Positions 50,853 through 60,046 are shown, counted from the stretch's first letter. The stretch is DNA of 64,000 nt from an uncultured Campylobacter sp. (GCF_938015785.1 NZ_CALLWC010000045.1:1-64000); one strand, 5' to 3'. Program-made: numbers and translations. The notes: a model not told the origin generated them from the sequence alone.

Positions 50853-51541
50853 GAGAAATTTTAATGAACTCCGCTTTTTTCGGCGTGTTTTTGTGCCTAG
50901 GCTCGTTTGAGCTGGGACTTTATCTAAAAAAGCGCTTTAAGCTAACGATTTTCAACCCGCTTCTAATCGGTATCGTGCTTACCGTCTGCGTGCTTTTGGT
51001 TTTTAAAATTCCGTATGAGAAATTTAACGCCAGCGCCTCGCACATTAGCTTTTTCTTAACGCCGATCACCGTCTGTCTAGCCGTGCCGCTATACGAGCAG
51101 CTGGCGCTTTTGCGAAGTAATTTTTTAGCTATTTTTGCAGGACTGATTTCGGGTATGATCGCAGGACTAGGCAGCATCTACGCGATGTCGGTGATATTTG
51201 GGCTAAATCACACAATGTATGTCACGCTACTACCGAAATCCGTCACGGCACCGATCGGTATGGGTATCAGCGAAAGCTTAGGCGGCATCGTGACACTAAC
51301 GGTAGCCTGCATCATCGCTACGGGCATCATCGGCAGCGTATTTGGCGAGGCGCTACTTAAAATTTTTGGCATCAAAAAGGCGATGGCAAAAGGTATCGCC
51401 CTAGGCTGCGCGAGCCACGCGATGGGAACGGCACGCGCTCTTGAGATCGGTGACGTAGAGGGCGCGATGGCGTCTTTAGCGATGGCGGTTACGGGGCTTC
51501 TTACCGTCATCGGCGCCGGTATATTTGCACATTTCATCTAA
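50849..51541 (+). CDS. lrgB: LrgB-family membrane protein
   Basis: A 230-residue membrane protein of the LrgB/YohK family, with ~7 hydrophobic helices. Motifs: ITVCLAVPLYEQLALLRSNFLAIFAGLISG, LLPKSVTAPIGMGISESLGGIVTLTVA and GCASHAMGTARALEIGD, the strongly conserved family block. Pairs with LrgA encoded just upstream (ATGA overlap). Together they could export a small metabolite or affect cell lysis; no regulator of the LytSR type is seen nearby. Confidence 0.92.
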   Translation: MREILMNSAFFGVFLCLGSFELGLYLKKRFKLTIFNPLLIGIVLTVCVLLVFKIPYEKFNASASHISFFLTPITVCLAVPLYEQLALLRSNFLAIFAGLISGMIAGLGSIYAMSVIFGLNHTMYVTLLPKSVTAPIGMGISESLGGIVTLTVACIIATGIIGSVFGEALLKIFGIKKAMAKGIALGCASHAMGTARALEIGDVEGAMASLAMAVTGLLTVIGAGIFAHFI

Positions 51542-51550
51542 GGAGAAAAT

Positions 51551-52117
51551 ATGATAATCTCGATCGCTAGACAAACGGGCGCAGGCGGGCGCGAAACCGC
51601 GCGCAAACTAGCCGAGCGCTTAGGCTACACCTATCTAGCCAAGGCGGATCTGCTCCGCAAAGCAGACGAGCTTGGCTGCTTCGAGCAGATGTATGAGTTC
51701 TACAACGAAATGCCCGTAAATACGCTACTTCAGGCAATATCGCACAACGAGCTAGCCAATGAGCAAAAGCGCGATCGCATCGTAGCAATCTACGAGAAGA
51801 TCGTCTCGGGCGGCAACGTTATAGTGCTTGGGCGCTGCGCCGGGTTTTTCTTGCGCGGACATCCGGATCTGCTGACGGTATTTTTACGCGCGAGCGATGA
51901 GTTTAAGCTCGCTAGATTGGAAAAAGAGGGTCACACCGACGCGCGAGAGTATATGGAAAACAGCGACGCAGGCAGGATGAGTTTTCATCAATACTACACC
52001 AACCAAGTCTGGGGCGCATCCGCCAACTACAATATCTGCATCGACACGTCGTATTGCGGCATCGATAATGCGGTAAATATCATCGAGTATCTAGTCAAAC
52101 ATCACATTGAAAAGTGA
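51551..52117 (+). CDS. Cytidylate kinase-like family protein
   Basis: A 188-residue P-loop protein (cytidylate kinase-like, AAA_33/Cytidylate_kin2 type). MIISIARQTGAGGRETARKLAERLGYTYLAKADLLRKA carries the phosphate-binding loop; VIVLGRCAGFFLRGHPDLLTVFLRASDEFKLARL follows, the family's core; DAGRMSFHQYYTNQVWG a lid-like part. It is not the housekeeping CMP kinase (Cmk) and its substrate is unknown. It starts 9 bp after lrgB with AAGGAGAA upstream, so it is part of that operon. Confidence 0.85.
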   Translation: MIISIARQTGAGGRETARKLAERLGYTYLAKADLLRKADELGCFEQMYEFYNEMPVNTLLQAISHNELANEQKRDRIVAIYEKIVSGGNVIVLGRCAGFFLRGHPDLLTVFLRASDEFKLARLEKEGHTDAREYMENSDAGRMSFHQYYTNQVWGASANYNICIDTSYCGIDNAVNIIEYLVKHHIEK

Positions 52118-52377
52118 TTTGCGCCTAAGAGCATAAAAGTGGAATTTATCTTTTCGAAGATGAATTTCACTTGATCTCGCAAACCCACCCTACTTCTATT
52201 GTAATTTAAAATTCACATCTCTTTCAGCTTGAATTCCATTTGTAAATGACGCATTTTAGGTGTATTAAAGCCTCGAATTCAATGCGACATTAAATTCTAA
52301 ACCGCGCTTGATCGCCATAAAACAGTAAAATTTAGCTAAAATTTGACGAAATTTAAATCCAAATTTAAGGAGATAAA

Positions 52378-53772
52378 ATGCAAAGCAAAGCCCATCTATG
52401 CCCAAAATGCGGAGAAAACACGATCTATTTCGACGGCATCTGCCACTCGTGCCGCCAAAAGCAGAGGCGAGAGGAGATTTTAAACCTAGGCGCGGGCGAA
52501 GTGGAGGCGATGATCCTAAAAATCGCAGACCGAATCGATGAGATCGAAAAATGGGATGAGATTTGTAACGATTTTTGGGCGCTTTTTAGCCTGCTGGATA
52601 TCCACGATCCAAGGATCGCGCGAGCTGCGGCAGCGAAGCAGATCTACTATCCGCCTGAAATCTACTTCGGCGCGCCTAAGGACGTAAGAGACTCGCTCAT
52701 AGCCAAACTAGACTCGCTACAAGATAACTCCAAAAACGCGCTAAATCACCTTCTGCGCTCGCTTGCGTGGCAGGGCGACGAGCAGACGATGCAGCTTTTT
52801 TACGAGCTGTATCAAAACCCGAGGCCGTGGCGCCAAAAGCTCTACGCAGGCACTGAAATTTACGCGCAAATCGGCGGTTGGAGCTTTGATCAGAGGGGCG
52901 AGCGAAAATCGCTCGTTTTTGATAAGTGCCTCGCGGTAGTGCGCGCGAGAGACGGCGCGGAGAAAAACGGTGGCTGCGCGAACGGGCGCGGAGATGAAAA
53001 CGCAAACGAAATTTCAAATTTCAAAGGCGGCGCGGGCGGCGAAAATTACGAACAAAACGCGCAAAACGGCGTGGATAAAACTTCAAATTTACACGCGGGC
53101 GCGCAAAGTGCTCACGCAAGCATGGACGAAGACGCGATCTTGCAGAACGAACGCGCGAATTTCAAATCAGACGCGCAAAAAGACGCTAGTGGCAGTTTAA
53201 ATTTAAGCGAAAATGCAAAGGACGCCCGCTACGAAGGCGCAAACCAAAACGCGGATGAGCCCGTACAAATCGGCAAACCTACGGGGCAAAAGTGCGAGTT
53301 TTGCGGCTGCGAGATGCTCGATATGCTGCGTCTTAAGGCCGATGAGCCGCGGCTTGCGTTTTTAAATTTAAAGCGCGACGCGATCTTTCGCTGCTGCCCG
53401 ACCTGCGTCGGTTCGGTAATGTATTTTTGCAAATGCGGCGCGGACGGCGAACTGCAGATGCGCTGCGAGGGCGAAGGGATGGAGAAAAGCTACTTTTCTC
53501 AGCAGGATATGGCGCGGCTGAGCGGTATGAAATTTAAGCTAAGCGGCGAGGTTTCGCCTTTTTACGGCTGCTTTAGCGAGCTTGATACGACCGTGGGCGG
53601 CTATCCGCAGTGGGTGCAGGACGCCGCGTATCTGAGCTGCCCTAGCTGCGGCGGGACGATGAAGCATCTAGCGCAGATCCCATTCGGCGAGCTGGTGCAG
53701 GGCGAGGGGATCATATACGTGCAGATCTGCGAGAAATGCGAGGTTTTGGGCGGCTGCTTTCAGTGCACGTGA
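52378..53772 (+). CDS. Hypothetical zinc-ribbon protein (DUF1963-like C-terminus) with insertion
   Basis: A 464-residue protein with four Cys pairs: CPKC (8/11) and CHSC (22/25), CEFC (306/309), CPSC (421/424) and CEKC (451/454). The C-terminal part VGGYPQWVQDAAYLSCPSCGGTM through GEGIIYVQICEKC resembles the DUF1963/YwqG group. Residues ~192-300 are a Gly/Ala/Asn/Asp-rich low-complexity insertion (NGGCANGRGDENANE, QNAQNGVDKTSNL, NLSENAKDARYEGANQNA). Function unknown. AAGGAGATAAA precedes the ATG. The gene-free stretch on both sides suggests a single transcription unit. Confidence 0.75.
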   Translation: MQSKAHLCPKCGENTIYFDGICHSCRQKQRREEILNLGAGEVEAMILKIADRIDEIEKWDEICNDFWALFSLLDIHDPRIARAAAAKQIYYPPEIYFGAPKDVRDSLIAKLDSLQDNSKNALNHLLRSLAWQGDEQTMQLFYELYQNPRPWRQKLYAGTEIYAQIGGWSFDQRGERKSLVFDKCLAVVRARDGAEKNGGCANGRGDENANEISNFKGGAGGENYEQNAQNGVDKTSNLHAGAQSAHASMDEDAILQNERANFKSDAQKDASGSLNLSENAKDARYEGANQNADEPVQIGKPTGQKCEFCGCEMLDMLRLKADEPRLAFLNLKRDAIFRCCPTCVGSVMYFCKCGADGELQMRCEGEGMEKSYFSQQDMARLSGMKFKLSGEVSPFYGCFSELDTTVGGYPQWVQDAAYLSCPSCGGTMKHLAQIPFGELVQGEGIIYVQICEKCEVLGGCFQCT

Positions 53773-54239
53773 GGGTAGGCTTTTAAAATTTGCGCCCCGC
53801 GCCCGCGCAAAAATCGGCGTCGTGTTCTTTAAATTTAATCAAGACGGAGCTTATGGGCTATTTGGCCTCGGCAAAAAGAATAGGCGCTAGTTAAATTTAC
53901 AAGCCATAAAATTTAACCTCGCCGGCGTTTCGCGCAATAACTGAATTTGGCTAATGAAATTTTATCAAAGCAGTTCGCACTGTAACCAAATATATAAATC
54001 TAGCGAGCCTAAATTTTAAAAGTTTCAAATTTTAAATAAGCCCGCCGTGCTATATCGGACGTATTCGGCGACAAACGGATTTACAAGCGGCGAAATTTAA
54101 ACAATGCCCGCAACGGTATTCGGCACATCTAGCGATAATAAAATTTTCATCTCGCACGCAGCCTAATTTATCGCCATAGACTTGCCACTAAATTTCACAA
54201 ATGGCAAAAGCTAAATTTCAAGCGAGAAATTTGCGTCGC
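53773..54239. other. Gene-free spacer, ~470 bp
   Basis: Repeated AAATTTA/TAAATTT words in mixed sequence between two convergent genes. No gene, RNA or strong terminator recognised. Confidence 0.5.
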
Positions 54240-54977
54240 CTACTTACTAAGCGCCTCCGCGACGTGATCCCAGCCGAGCACTCTAGCATAATCGAGCGCG
54301 GTTTTGCCGTGGATATTTTTAGCGTTTTTATCCGCACCCTTAGCAAGCAAAAGCTCAACTCTCGTCAGATTGCCCGCGATCGCCTCGTGGTGCAGCATCG
54401 TGTAGCCCTCATCGTCCGTGCGCGTGATCTCGTCTGGATACCCGCGCAAAAACTCCTCGAAATTTTTCTTCGTATTGACGCTCATCGGGTGCTCGGTTAA
54501 ATTTTGCGGATGCTCCTGCTGCTCGTACGCCACCAACACGACGTCAGGATCGCCGAAATTTAACCCCCATGCCTCATCGTGTTCGGCGCGCTCGCTCTGG
54601 CTCATAGCTTTGCGCATCGCCTGCACGCTAAAACCGCCGTAGGTCTTGCCCTCTATCGCAAACATCCAGTCGCTGATCTGCTCTAGCGGCACCGAGACTT
54701 GCTCGCCGTTTTTGACGTTGCTTAGCACGTTCGGGTCGTTTACGAGCACGCCGCAAACGCGCTCGCCGTCAAAATACACGTCGTTTACCCACATATGCTC
54801 GACCTCGGTGCTGCCGTTTAGCTCTTGCGAAAAGGCGACCTTGACGCAGGCAAAGCTAAGCGCAGGGACGATGCGGAGGCGCTCCCAGTACAGCTCGCGC
54901 CAGAAGTAGCGAAAGCTCTTTCGCGCCTGCTCGAATGCTTTTAGCATCGCCTCATCTTCGCCGTTCGCGTAAAACAC
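54240..54977 (-). CDS. DUF2314 plus ankyrin-repeat protein, GTG start
   Basis: 245 residues. The central part has EHMWVNDVYFDGERVCGVLVNDP, VKNGEQVSVPLEQISDWMFAIEGKTYGGFSVQAMR, the DUF2314 (YegJ-like) pattern. The C-terminus has two ankyrin repeats (GYTMLHHEAIAGNLTRVELLLAKGADKNAK; HGKTALDYARVLGWDHVAEAL). DUF2314 proteins are often found as cytoplasmic immunity-like or accessory proteins; role here unknown. The frame continues upstream through an amber codon at 54981-54983 into a 36-codon leader frame with a better RBS, see the next entry. Confidence 0.75.
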   Translation of the reverse strand: MFYANGEDEAMLKAFEQARKSFRYFWRELYWERLRIVPALSFACVKVAFSQELNGSTEVEHMWVNDVYFDGERVCGVLVNDPNVLSNVKNGEQVSVPLEQISDWMFAIEGKTYGGFSVQAMRKAMSQSERAEHDEAWGLNFGDPDVVLVAYEQQEHPQNLTEHPMSVNTKKNFEEFLRGYPDEITRTDDEGYTMLHHEAIAGNLTRVELLLAKGADKNAKNIHGKTALDYARVLGWDHVAEALSK

Positions 54978-54980
54978 GGA

Positions 54981-55091
54981 CTAGCTCTCTTTTGCGTCTT
55001 TTGCCGCGGCGTTTTCATCCTGCGCGCCTTTGCTATCGCTATCTTTCGAGCACGCGTCATCGCCGCCGAATAGTTTTTTAAATAGTCCCAT
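54981..55091 (-). CDS. Small 36-residue frame, possibly the N-terminus of the DUF2314-ankyrin gene
   Basis: ATG at 55091 with GGAGGGCAA just ahead reads MGLFKKLFGGDDACSKDSD and then an Ala/Asp/Lys-rich tail to a TAG at 54981. It lies in the same frame as the downstream gene, separated by one TCC codon, and the downstream gene's GTG has no Shine-Dalgarno of its own. MGLFKKLFG-type leaders are common at the N-terminus of such proteins. So this may be one gene split by an amber codon, or two short adjacent frames that are translationally coupled. Confidence 0.55.
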   Translation of the reverse strand: MGLFKKLFGGDDACSKDSDSKGAQDENAAAKDAKES

Positions 55092-55253
55092 TTGCCCTCC
55101 TTAAATTTAGTTGAGATTCGTATTGTATTTTAAATTTACTTTCATTTGCCTGATTAAAATGGCGGGTAAAATTTCACCGCACGAGCCGTATAGCGGAGCG
55201 CAGAAGAGCAGGGCGGTCTTACGGCTTGCGTTCCGCGTCTGCAAAAATTAAGC

Positions 55254-55259
55254 TATAAT
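55254..55259 (+). promoter_or_regulatory. -10 element for the 55289 gene
   Basis: TATAAT in AAGCTATAATTGCG, ~30 bp ahead of the ATG at 55289 in the divergent gap; GGAGAG is the ribosome binding site. Confidence 0.55.
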
Positions 55260-55288
55260 TGCGTTTAAATTTAATTAAAGGAGAGATT

Positions 55289-56347
55289 ATGGGGCTATTC
55301 AGTTTGAGCAAAAAGGCTGAGAAATCGCAGGAGCCGAGCACGTTCGCGGGCAGAGTGGATAAATTTTGGGCGGAATTTAGCGGCATGGTAGACGAGATCA
55401 AGGCCGATTTGGCGGCGAAGGAGTTTGAAAAGGCGATGCAAAAGACCGACGAAAAGCTTCGCATCTGCCTTGCCGAGCCTTATTTTATGACGGGGCTTGC
55501 GGGCGATAAGCTCGATCTGGTGCTAACTCCCGAGGGCATGAGGCACCGATTATTTTGGCTAAGCTTTATCAAAAACGCTATGCCTAGGCAGCTTGAATCC
55601 AAGATGCTCTGCACGCTCGGAAAGCCGCGCGCGCCGCGAGGTATCGGCGGGATCGAGATGTATGACACGAGCGTAAACGCCGAGGAGTCGATGATCTACG
55701 CGCAGTTTAACGAAAGCGACGTGGATATCAAAATTTACAATGCAAATTTAGCGGCTCTGCTCGCGCAGGACGAGGGCAAGGCCTATAACCTTAGCTTTAT
55801 CCTGCTTGACAATATGATCGGCGAAACGGCGATCATAAATACGCTAGGCGAGCTCGAGGTGCTGGCCCAGCCGCAGGAAAACGGCGTGCCGCTAAGCGAA
55901 TTTGCCGATCTGGTCGATGAGAAATTCGGCGAAAAAGCCGCGCGCGAACCGCTAAAGAATTTTTTCAGCTACGAGATGGAGCCGCGCGGTAGCGAGGTAC
56001 GCGAGGACGTGATCGTAGGCACCACCTGCCTAACGGCCATCGTAAATCAATATCTAAACGGCGAACGCGACATCTATAACGAAGCCTTCGAGCTCGGCAT
56101 CAAATTTTGCTTTCTTAGCATAGGTAACGGCGGCGACATGCAGGCGGGCTTTGATCTGAGAAACAAGATCGAGGACGAGGAGCTAGAAAGCTGCAGCTCA
56201 TTTCTAGAGATAATCGGCGGCGCAACCGGGCAGAGGCACGCATACATCGATCTCATCTGCTATGACGAGGAGAGGCTAAAAGAAAAAGTAAGCGAGCTTT
56301 GCAAAAAATACGGTGCGAATATAGAAATCCACGACTTTAAGCGGTAG
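55289..56347 (+). CDS. Conserved hypothetical protein
   Basis: 352 residues that I do not recognise. Begins MGLFSLSKKAEKSQEPSTF, then helical KFWAEFSGMVDEIKADLAAKEFEKAMQKTDEKLRICLAEPYF, and a mostly beta/alpha part with IIGGATGQRHAYIDLICYDEE near the C-terminus. Cytoplasmic, no TM. ATG chosen at 55289 with AAAGGAGAG; an in-frame ATG 30 bp upstream lacks an RBS and adds only a short leader. The N-terminal MGLF-basic stretch recalls the leader on the divergent strand (MGLFKKLFGG), a possible weak similarity. Confidence 0.65.
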   Translation: MGLFSLSKKAEKSQEPSTFAGRVDKFWAEFSGMVDEIKADLAAKEFEKAMQKTDEKLRICLAEPYFMTGLAGDKLDLVLTPEGMRHRLFWLSFIKNAMPRQLESKMLCTLGKPRAPRGIGGIEMYDTSVNAEESMIYAQFNESDVDIKIYNANLAALLAQDEGKAYNLSFILLDNMIGETAIINTLGELEVLAQPQENGVPLSEFADLVDEKFGEKAAREPLKNFFSYEMEPRGSEVREDVIVGTTCLTAIVNQYLNGERDIYNEAFELGIKFCFLSIGNGGDMQAGFDLRNKIEDEELESCSSFLEIIGGATGQRHAYIDLICYDEERLKEKVSELCKKYGANIEIHDFKR

Positions 56348-56669
56348 CGGCCTCTGTTTTTGCGGCAGATAAATTTGAGATTTTGCGCCATCGCAGAAAA
56401 TAAATTTTAAAATTCTATGCCGCCGCGTAAAATAAATTTAAAATTTGCCGCGCCGCACGCTTTTCGTTCGGTTTTGCCATTTCGCCGACACGCGGTAAAA
56501 TTGAGCGAGCCGTGAGCTTGCGATATAAATTTTGGCGATTTAGCAGTAAATTTTAGTAAAATTTGCGAGGTTCGCAGTGCGAATTTACGATGATAAAATT
56601 TTGCTTCGGTTTCAGTACAAAGCGCGCCGATTAAGAAGCTTAGGAAAGATAAAATTTTAAGGGACGAAC
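56348..56669. other. Gene-free spacer, ~320 bp
   Basis: AAATTTTAAAATTC and TAAATTTAAAATTT words are present; no gene or terminator recognised. Confidence 0.45.
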
Positions 56670-57434
56670 ATGAAAATTATCTCGAAATTTAAAGATAATT
56701 ACGATTTTATGGTGTCAAAATACGGACTTGACGAGACTTTGGTCTATGACCGCAGAAACTCTACTCTAGTAGGTGCGGACGAGCTATGGAGGCTTGATGA
56801 GGGCGATAAAAAGGTCTTTGAAAGAAAGCTTAGCGGGTACCGCTTTATCCGCGGTAAATTTATAAACTGGAGCAAAACTGACGTAAATAAACTGCCGCGC
56901 CTGCTTCACTCCGTGATTTTCATCGGCAAAAATTTAGTCCATATTTTCGCCTCTCAGAGTAAAATTTACACAAGTCTAGAGTTTGACGAGACGGAGCTAA
57001 GAAGGCAGTATCAGAATGACAGAACTTTGAGCTTTAGCGATGGATTTCGTGCCCATATCGTCTCATGGCTAAGCAAGATGATCGGCAAGCAGGCTACGCG
57101 CGAGGAAATTTTGCAGCTCGTGGCGTTAGAGGACGACCGCAAAACGACGCTAAAAAATATTGTTCGCGACGATAAAATTATAAGCAAAGATGAAATTTTG
57201 AGCGCCCCAATCGTATTTTTTAAGCTCACGCAAAGCATTCACACCGCAGCGATAAATCCGCAGCTTAACGCGATGGGGTTTTATCTAGATGCCGACTTTG
57301 TCTGGCAAAGCCTAGTCGAGTTTTTATCCGCCAAAAAGGACGCCTCCGCTCCGGCGGGCACGATACCGAATGATATAAAAATCACTAGCAAGGGCTTTGA
57401 CGTAAAGCGCTCGTTTCGCCCAAAAATGAAATAA
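56670..57434 (+). CDS. Conserved hypothetical protein
   Basis: 254 residues, cytoplasmic, no recognised domain. Begins MKIISKFKDNYDFMVSKYGLDETLVYDRR, ends ITSKGFDVKRSFRPKMK. The N-terminal KFKDYYDY.. and the C-terminal KGFD.K.SFR motif together are known from a group of uncharacterised proteins found in many bacteria and some phages. AAGGGACGAAC precedes the ATG. Single unit between two spacers; no functional clue from neighbours. Confidence 0.65.
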   Translation: MKIISKFKDNYDFMVSKYGLDETLVYDRRNSTLVGADELWRLDEGDKKVFERKLSGYRFIRGKFINWSKTDVNKLPRLLHSVIFIGKNLVHIFASQSKIYTSLEFDETELRRQYQNDRTLSFSDGFRAHIVSWLSKMIGKQATREEILQLVALEDDRKTTLKNIVRDDKIISKDEILSAPIVFFKLTQSIHTAAINPQLNAMGFYLDADFVWQSLVEFLSAKKDASAPAGTIPNDIKITSKGFDVKRSFRPKMK

Positions 57435-57762
57435 CTCGGCTCGCGCAGCAAATAATCCGTACAATCGTCGCTAGAATTTATCCCTTTTTACTTCGCTGCT
57501 TGACGGATCGCATAAATAGAGCGAAATTTTATAAATTTTTAAAATTTAGGTAAACAAGCACGCAAAAGCTTAGGCGCGAAATAAAATGTGGATAAAATTC
57601 CGCAAAAGCTCTTTTGCAAAATTTATAAAAATTATAAAGATTGACTAGGACAAATTTTAAGATTCTATAAAAGCGGATTTAATCAACATCCTGCAAGGCC
57701 ATGAAATTTCAAGAAAATCCCATAGAATTTCGCAGAATTCCGATAAGTTTTTTGAAATTTTA
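57435..57762. other. Gene-free spacer, ~330 bp, between convergent genes
   Basis: A+T-rich words, no clear hairpin terminator, no gene. Both folP (minus) and the preceding plus-strand gene end into it. Confidence 0.45.
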
Positions 57763-58899
57763 CTATAGCAGAATCCGATCCATCGCGCGCATTAGCCGCA
57801 GCATTTGAACGTGTTCGAAAACGTCATGCGTGCGGATGATCGCGGCGCCGTTTAAAGCGGCGACCTGGTGCAGGTACAGCGAGCCTGCGAGCCTATCCGC
57901 GACCGCGGAGGGGCTGTAAAAATCGATAACGCTCTTTCTGCTTGCACCTACAAGCAGCGGGCAGCCGAAGTGCAAGAAATGCTGCAAATTTTTAATCAGC
58001 ACCAAATTTTGCTCGGCGGTTTTGCCAAAGCCGATGCCCACGTCAAGGATGATCTTTTTAAGCCCCGCGCTTTGCAGCTGCTGCAAATTCTGCGCAAAAA
58101 ACTCATCGATCTCGCCCATCAGATCGTCATATTTGGGCGCAAGCTGCATATTTTGCGGCTTTCCTTGCATGTGCATCAGTACGTAAGCGGCGTCGTAGCG
58201 AAGCGCAAGCGGGGCAAGAGCGAGGTTTGCGCTGATGTCGTTGATGATGCTAAAGCCCCGATCTAGCGCAAATTCCAAACAATACTCATCAAAGCTATCG
58301 AGGCTAAATTTAGCCTTTTCATGCAGACGCAGGCGATAAATTTCGTTCAGCACGTCCTTTATGCGCGCAAACTCCTCACCCCTGCCGCAGTACCGGCTGC
58401 CAGGGCGCGAGCTCACGCCGCCGATGTCGATGATAGCGGCGCCCTGCTCAATCATCTTTTCGATCTTATTGGTCGCCTCTTTTAAGCTTGCCGCACGGCT
58501 TGCGGGGTTAAAGCTATCGGAGTTGATGTTTACTACGCCCATTATTTCGCAGCTTTGCGGCTTAGTAAATTTCTCGCTTAGAAATTTCGCGAGCTCTTTT
58601 AGCCCGAAATCCTGCAGAGCTTCCTTTTGCGCCAAAGCTTCAATCTGGCGGTCGTTTGCGATCAAAACCGCGTCCGTATTGTCGCGCCCCAAGATCACCC
58701 CTTCGTTGCACGCAAGCTCAGCGTCGATGCTAAGGGCATCCTGTTTTAAAATATTCGCCGCGGGCGCGCGCAGATCTTTTAGATAGAAAAAGTTTAGGCG
58801 CGATTTTTTCTGCATTATCGCCCGCCCCGCATTTCGTACGCCGATGCGCTCGCAAATCAGCGCGAAATCGGCTTCGTTTGAAATTTTATAAATTTTCAT
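57763..58899 (-). CDS. folP: Dihydropteroate synthase
   Basis: Folate synthesis from DHPPP and p-aminobenzoate; sulfonamide target. 378 residues: the usual DHPS (~270) with a ~100-residue N-terminal extension as in Campylobacter FolP. Motifs: GVVNINSDSFNPASRA, IDIGGVSSRPGS, LDSFDEYC, VGIGFGKTAEQN and LLVGASRKSVIDFY, the classical family set. ATG overlaps the upstream holB stop as ATGA. Last gene of the block rppH-lysC-hobA-holB-folP, the order known from Campylobacter. Confidence 0.95.
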   Translation of the reverse strand: MKIYKISNEADFALICERIGVRNAGRAIMQKKSRLNFFYLKDLRAPAANILKQDALSIDAELACNEGVILGRDNTDAVLIANDRQIEALAQKEALQDFGLKELAKFLSEKFTKPQSCEIMGVVNINSDSFNPASRAASLKEATNKIEKMIEQGAAIIDIGGVSSRPGSRYCGRGEEFARIKDVLNEIYRLRLHEKAKFSLDSFDEYCLEFALDRGFSIINDISANLALAPLALRYDAAYVLMHMQGKPQNMQLAPKYDDLMGEIDEFFAQNLQQLQSAGLKKIILDVGIGFGKTAEQNLVLIKNLQHFLHFGCPLLVGASRKSVIDFYSPSAVADRLAGSLYLHQVAALNGAAIIRTHDVFEHVQMLRLMRAMDRILL

Positions 58900-59516
58900 C
58901 TTTTCTCCTCGATCATTAACAGTAACGGAGTAAGTACGGCATGGGCTTTGGCGTTGTGCTCGGCGAGGTAACTTAAGCGGTCAATCCGCTGCAGCTCATC
59001 GCCGCTTAGACTGACGCCTGCTTCGAAGCACTCTAACGCGATCTCGCCGATGAGCGCTTTTAGCGCCGTTTTGTCCAGCTCGCCCTTGCGCTCCAGCGCG
59101 ATCTGCGCGTCGATAAACTCCACCGCTTCCTTTAGGCTGAGCCTGGCTAAATTTAGCCCGGTGCGATATCTGGGCTTTCGCACACAGAGGTTTTGCACCA
59201 CGAGGCGCGAGCGGATAGTAGGCAGCAGGGCGTTGATGAAGGGGGTGATCAGGAAAAACACGGTATTTTTGGGCGGCTCCTCTAAAATTTTAAGCAGAGC
59301 GTTTTGCGCCTCCTCGCCGAATTTCGTAGCGGCGATAACGATGATCTTATCCTCGAGCTCGGCGACGTAGGCTTCATCGATGATCTTTCGCGCCTCGTCG
59401 ATCTTAAGTTCAGTGCTTTCAAAAAACCTTAAATTTTTGCGCGGAATTTCGGCTAAAATTTTATCTTTAAAGCCCTCATAATCGCCTGTTAAAACGATCT
59501 GATTTATGATTTTCAA
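58896..59516 (-). CDS. holB: DNA polymerase III subunit delta'
   Basis: Clamp-loader subunit (206 aa), shorter than the ~330 residues of E. coli HolB, as is usual for epsilonproteobacteria. VIAATKFGEEAQNALLKILEEPPKNTVFFLITPFINALLPTIRSRLV is the delta'-type sequence with the conserved SRC-like segment (here SRL). TTG start (59516) overlapping the hobA stop. Encoded next to hobA, which binds DnaA at oriC, so both are replication genes. Confidence 0.9.
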   Translation of the reverse strand: MKIINQIVLTGDYEGFKDKILAEIPRKNLRFFESTELKIDEARKIIDEAYVAELEDKIIVIAATKFGEEAQNALLKILEEPPKNTVFFLITPFINALLPTIRSRLVVQNLCVRKPRYRTGLNLARLSLKEAVEFIDAQIALERKGELDKTALKALIGEIALECFEAGVSLSGDELQRIDRLSYLAEHNAKAHAVLTPLLLMIEEKR

Positions 59517-60046
59517 AGCACCACTTCGTCAAAAAGCACGGCGTCGATGCTTTTGTCTAAAATTTTAAAAAGCTGGATTAGTTTGAGATCCAGGCTCGGA
59601 TCGCTCTCGCTCATGTAAAAGCTATTTTGCAGCCTCTCGTCGATGAGCCACAGATAGCTGTCCTCGTGACTTTTGGCGATTTTAGCTAGCGGATGGTTGC
59701 CGTTGCCGATGTAAAAATATATAAAGCCGTTGGCAAACGCGAGGCTTAACATATCGTTTAGCAGCAGCGCGTCCTCCAGGCTATTTACGCCGCCGCGATA
59801 AAGCGAACGCAGCGAAAAAAACGGCAGCAGCGGGCGGGAGTTGGTCGAGGAGTTGATCTTTTTGATGATGTATTCGCTAAACCAGCTTCGCTCATCGTCG
59901 CAGATGACGATGAAAGCAAAGCCGTCGTGGAGGAATTTAAGCTTTGAAGCCAAAAGCGGAGTCCAGTCCTCCTTGCGATTCTCGAGCCACTCGAGTCCGG
60001 GCTCGGAGCGCATCGCCGTGACGCTCCAAGTGTGCAGATCCTGCAT
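59513..60046 (-). CDS. hobA: HobA, DnaA-binding replication initiation factor
   Basis: A 177-residue protein of the HobA family, restricted to Campylobacterota, which assembles DnaA tetramers at the origin (the structural relative of DiaA). Family traits: MQDLHTWSVTAMRSEPGLEWLENRKEDWTP, then AFIVICDDERSWFSEYII and LLNDMLSLAFANGFIYFYIGNGNHP. It starts on the TAATG overlap with lysC and ends on a TTGA overlap with holB. This is the best single marker that the right part of the window is epsilonproteobacterial. Confidence 0.92.
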   Translation of the reverse strand: MQDLHTWSVTAMRSEPGLEWLENRKEDWTPLLASKLKFLHDGFAFIVICDDERSWFSEYIIKKINSSTNSRPLLPFFSLRSLYRGGVNSLEDALLLNDMLSLAFANGFIYFYIGNGNHPLAKIAKSHEDSYLWLIDERLQNSFYMSESDPSLDLKLIQLFKILDKSIDAVLFDEVVL

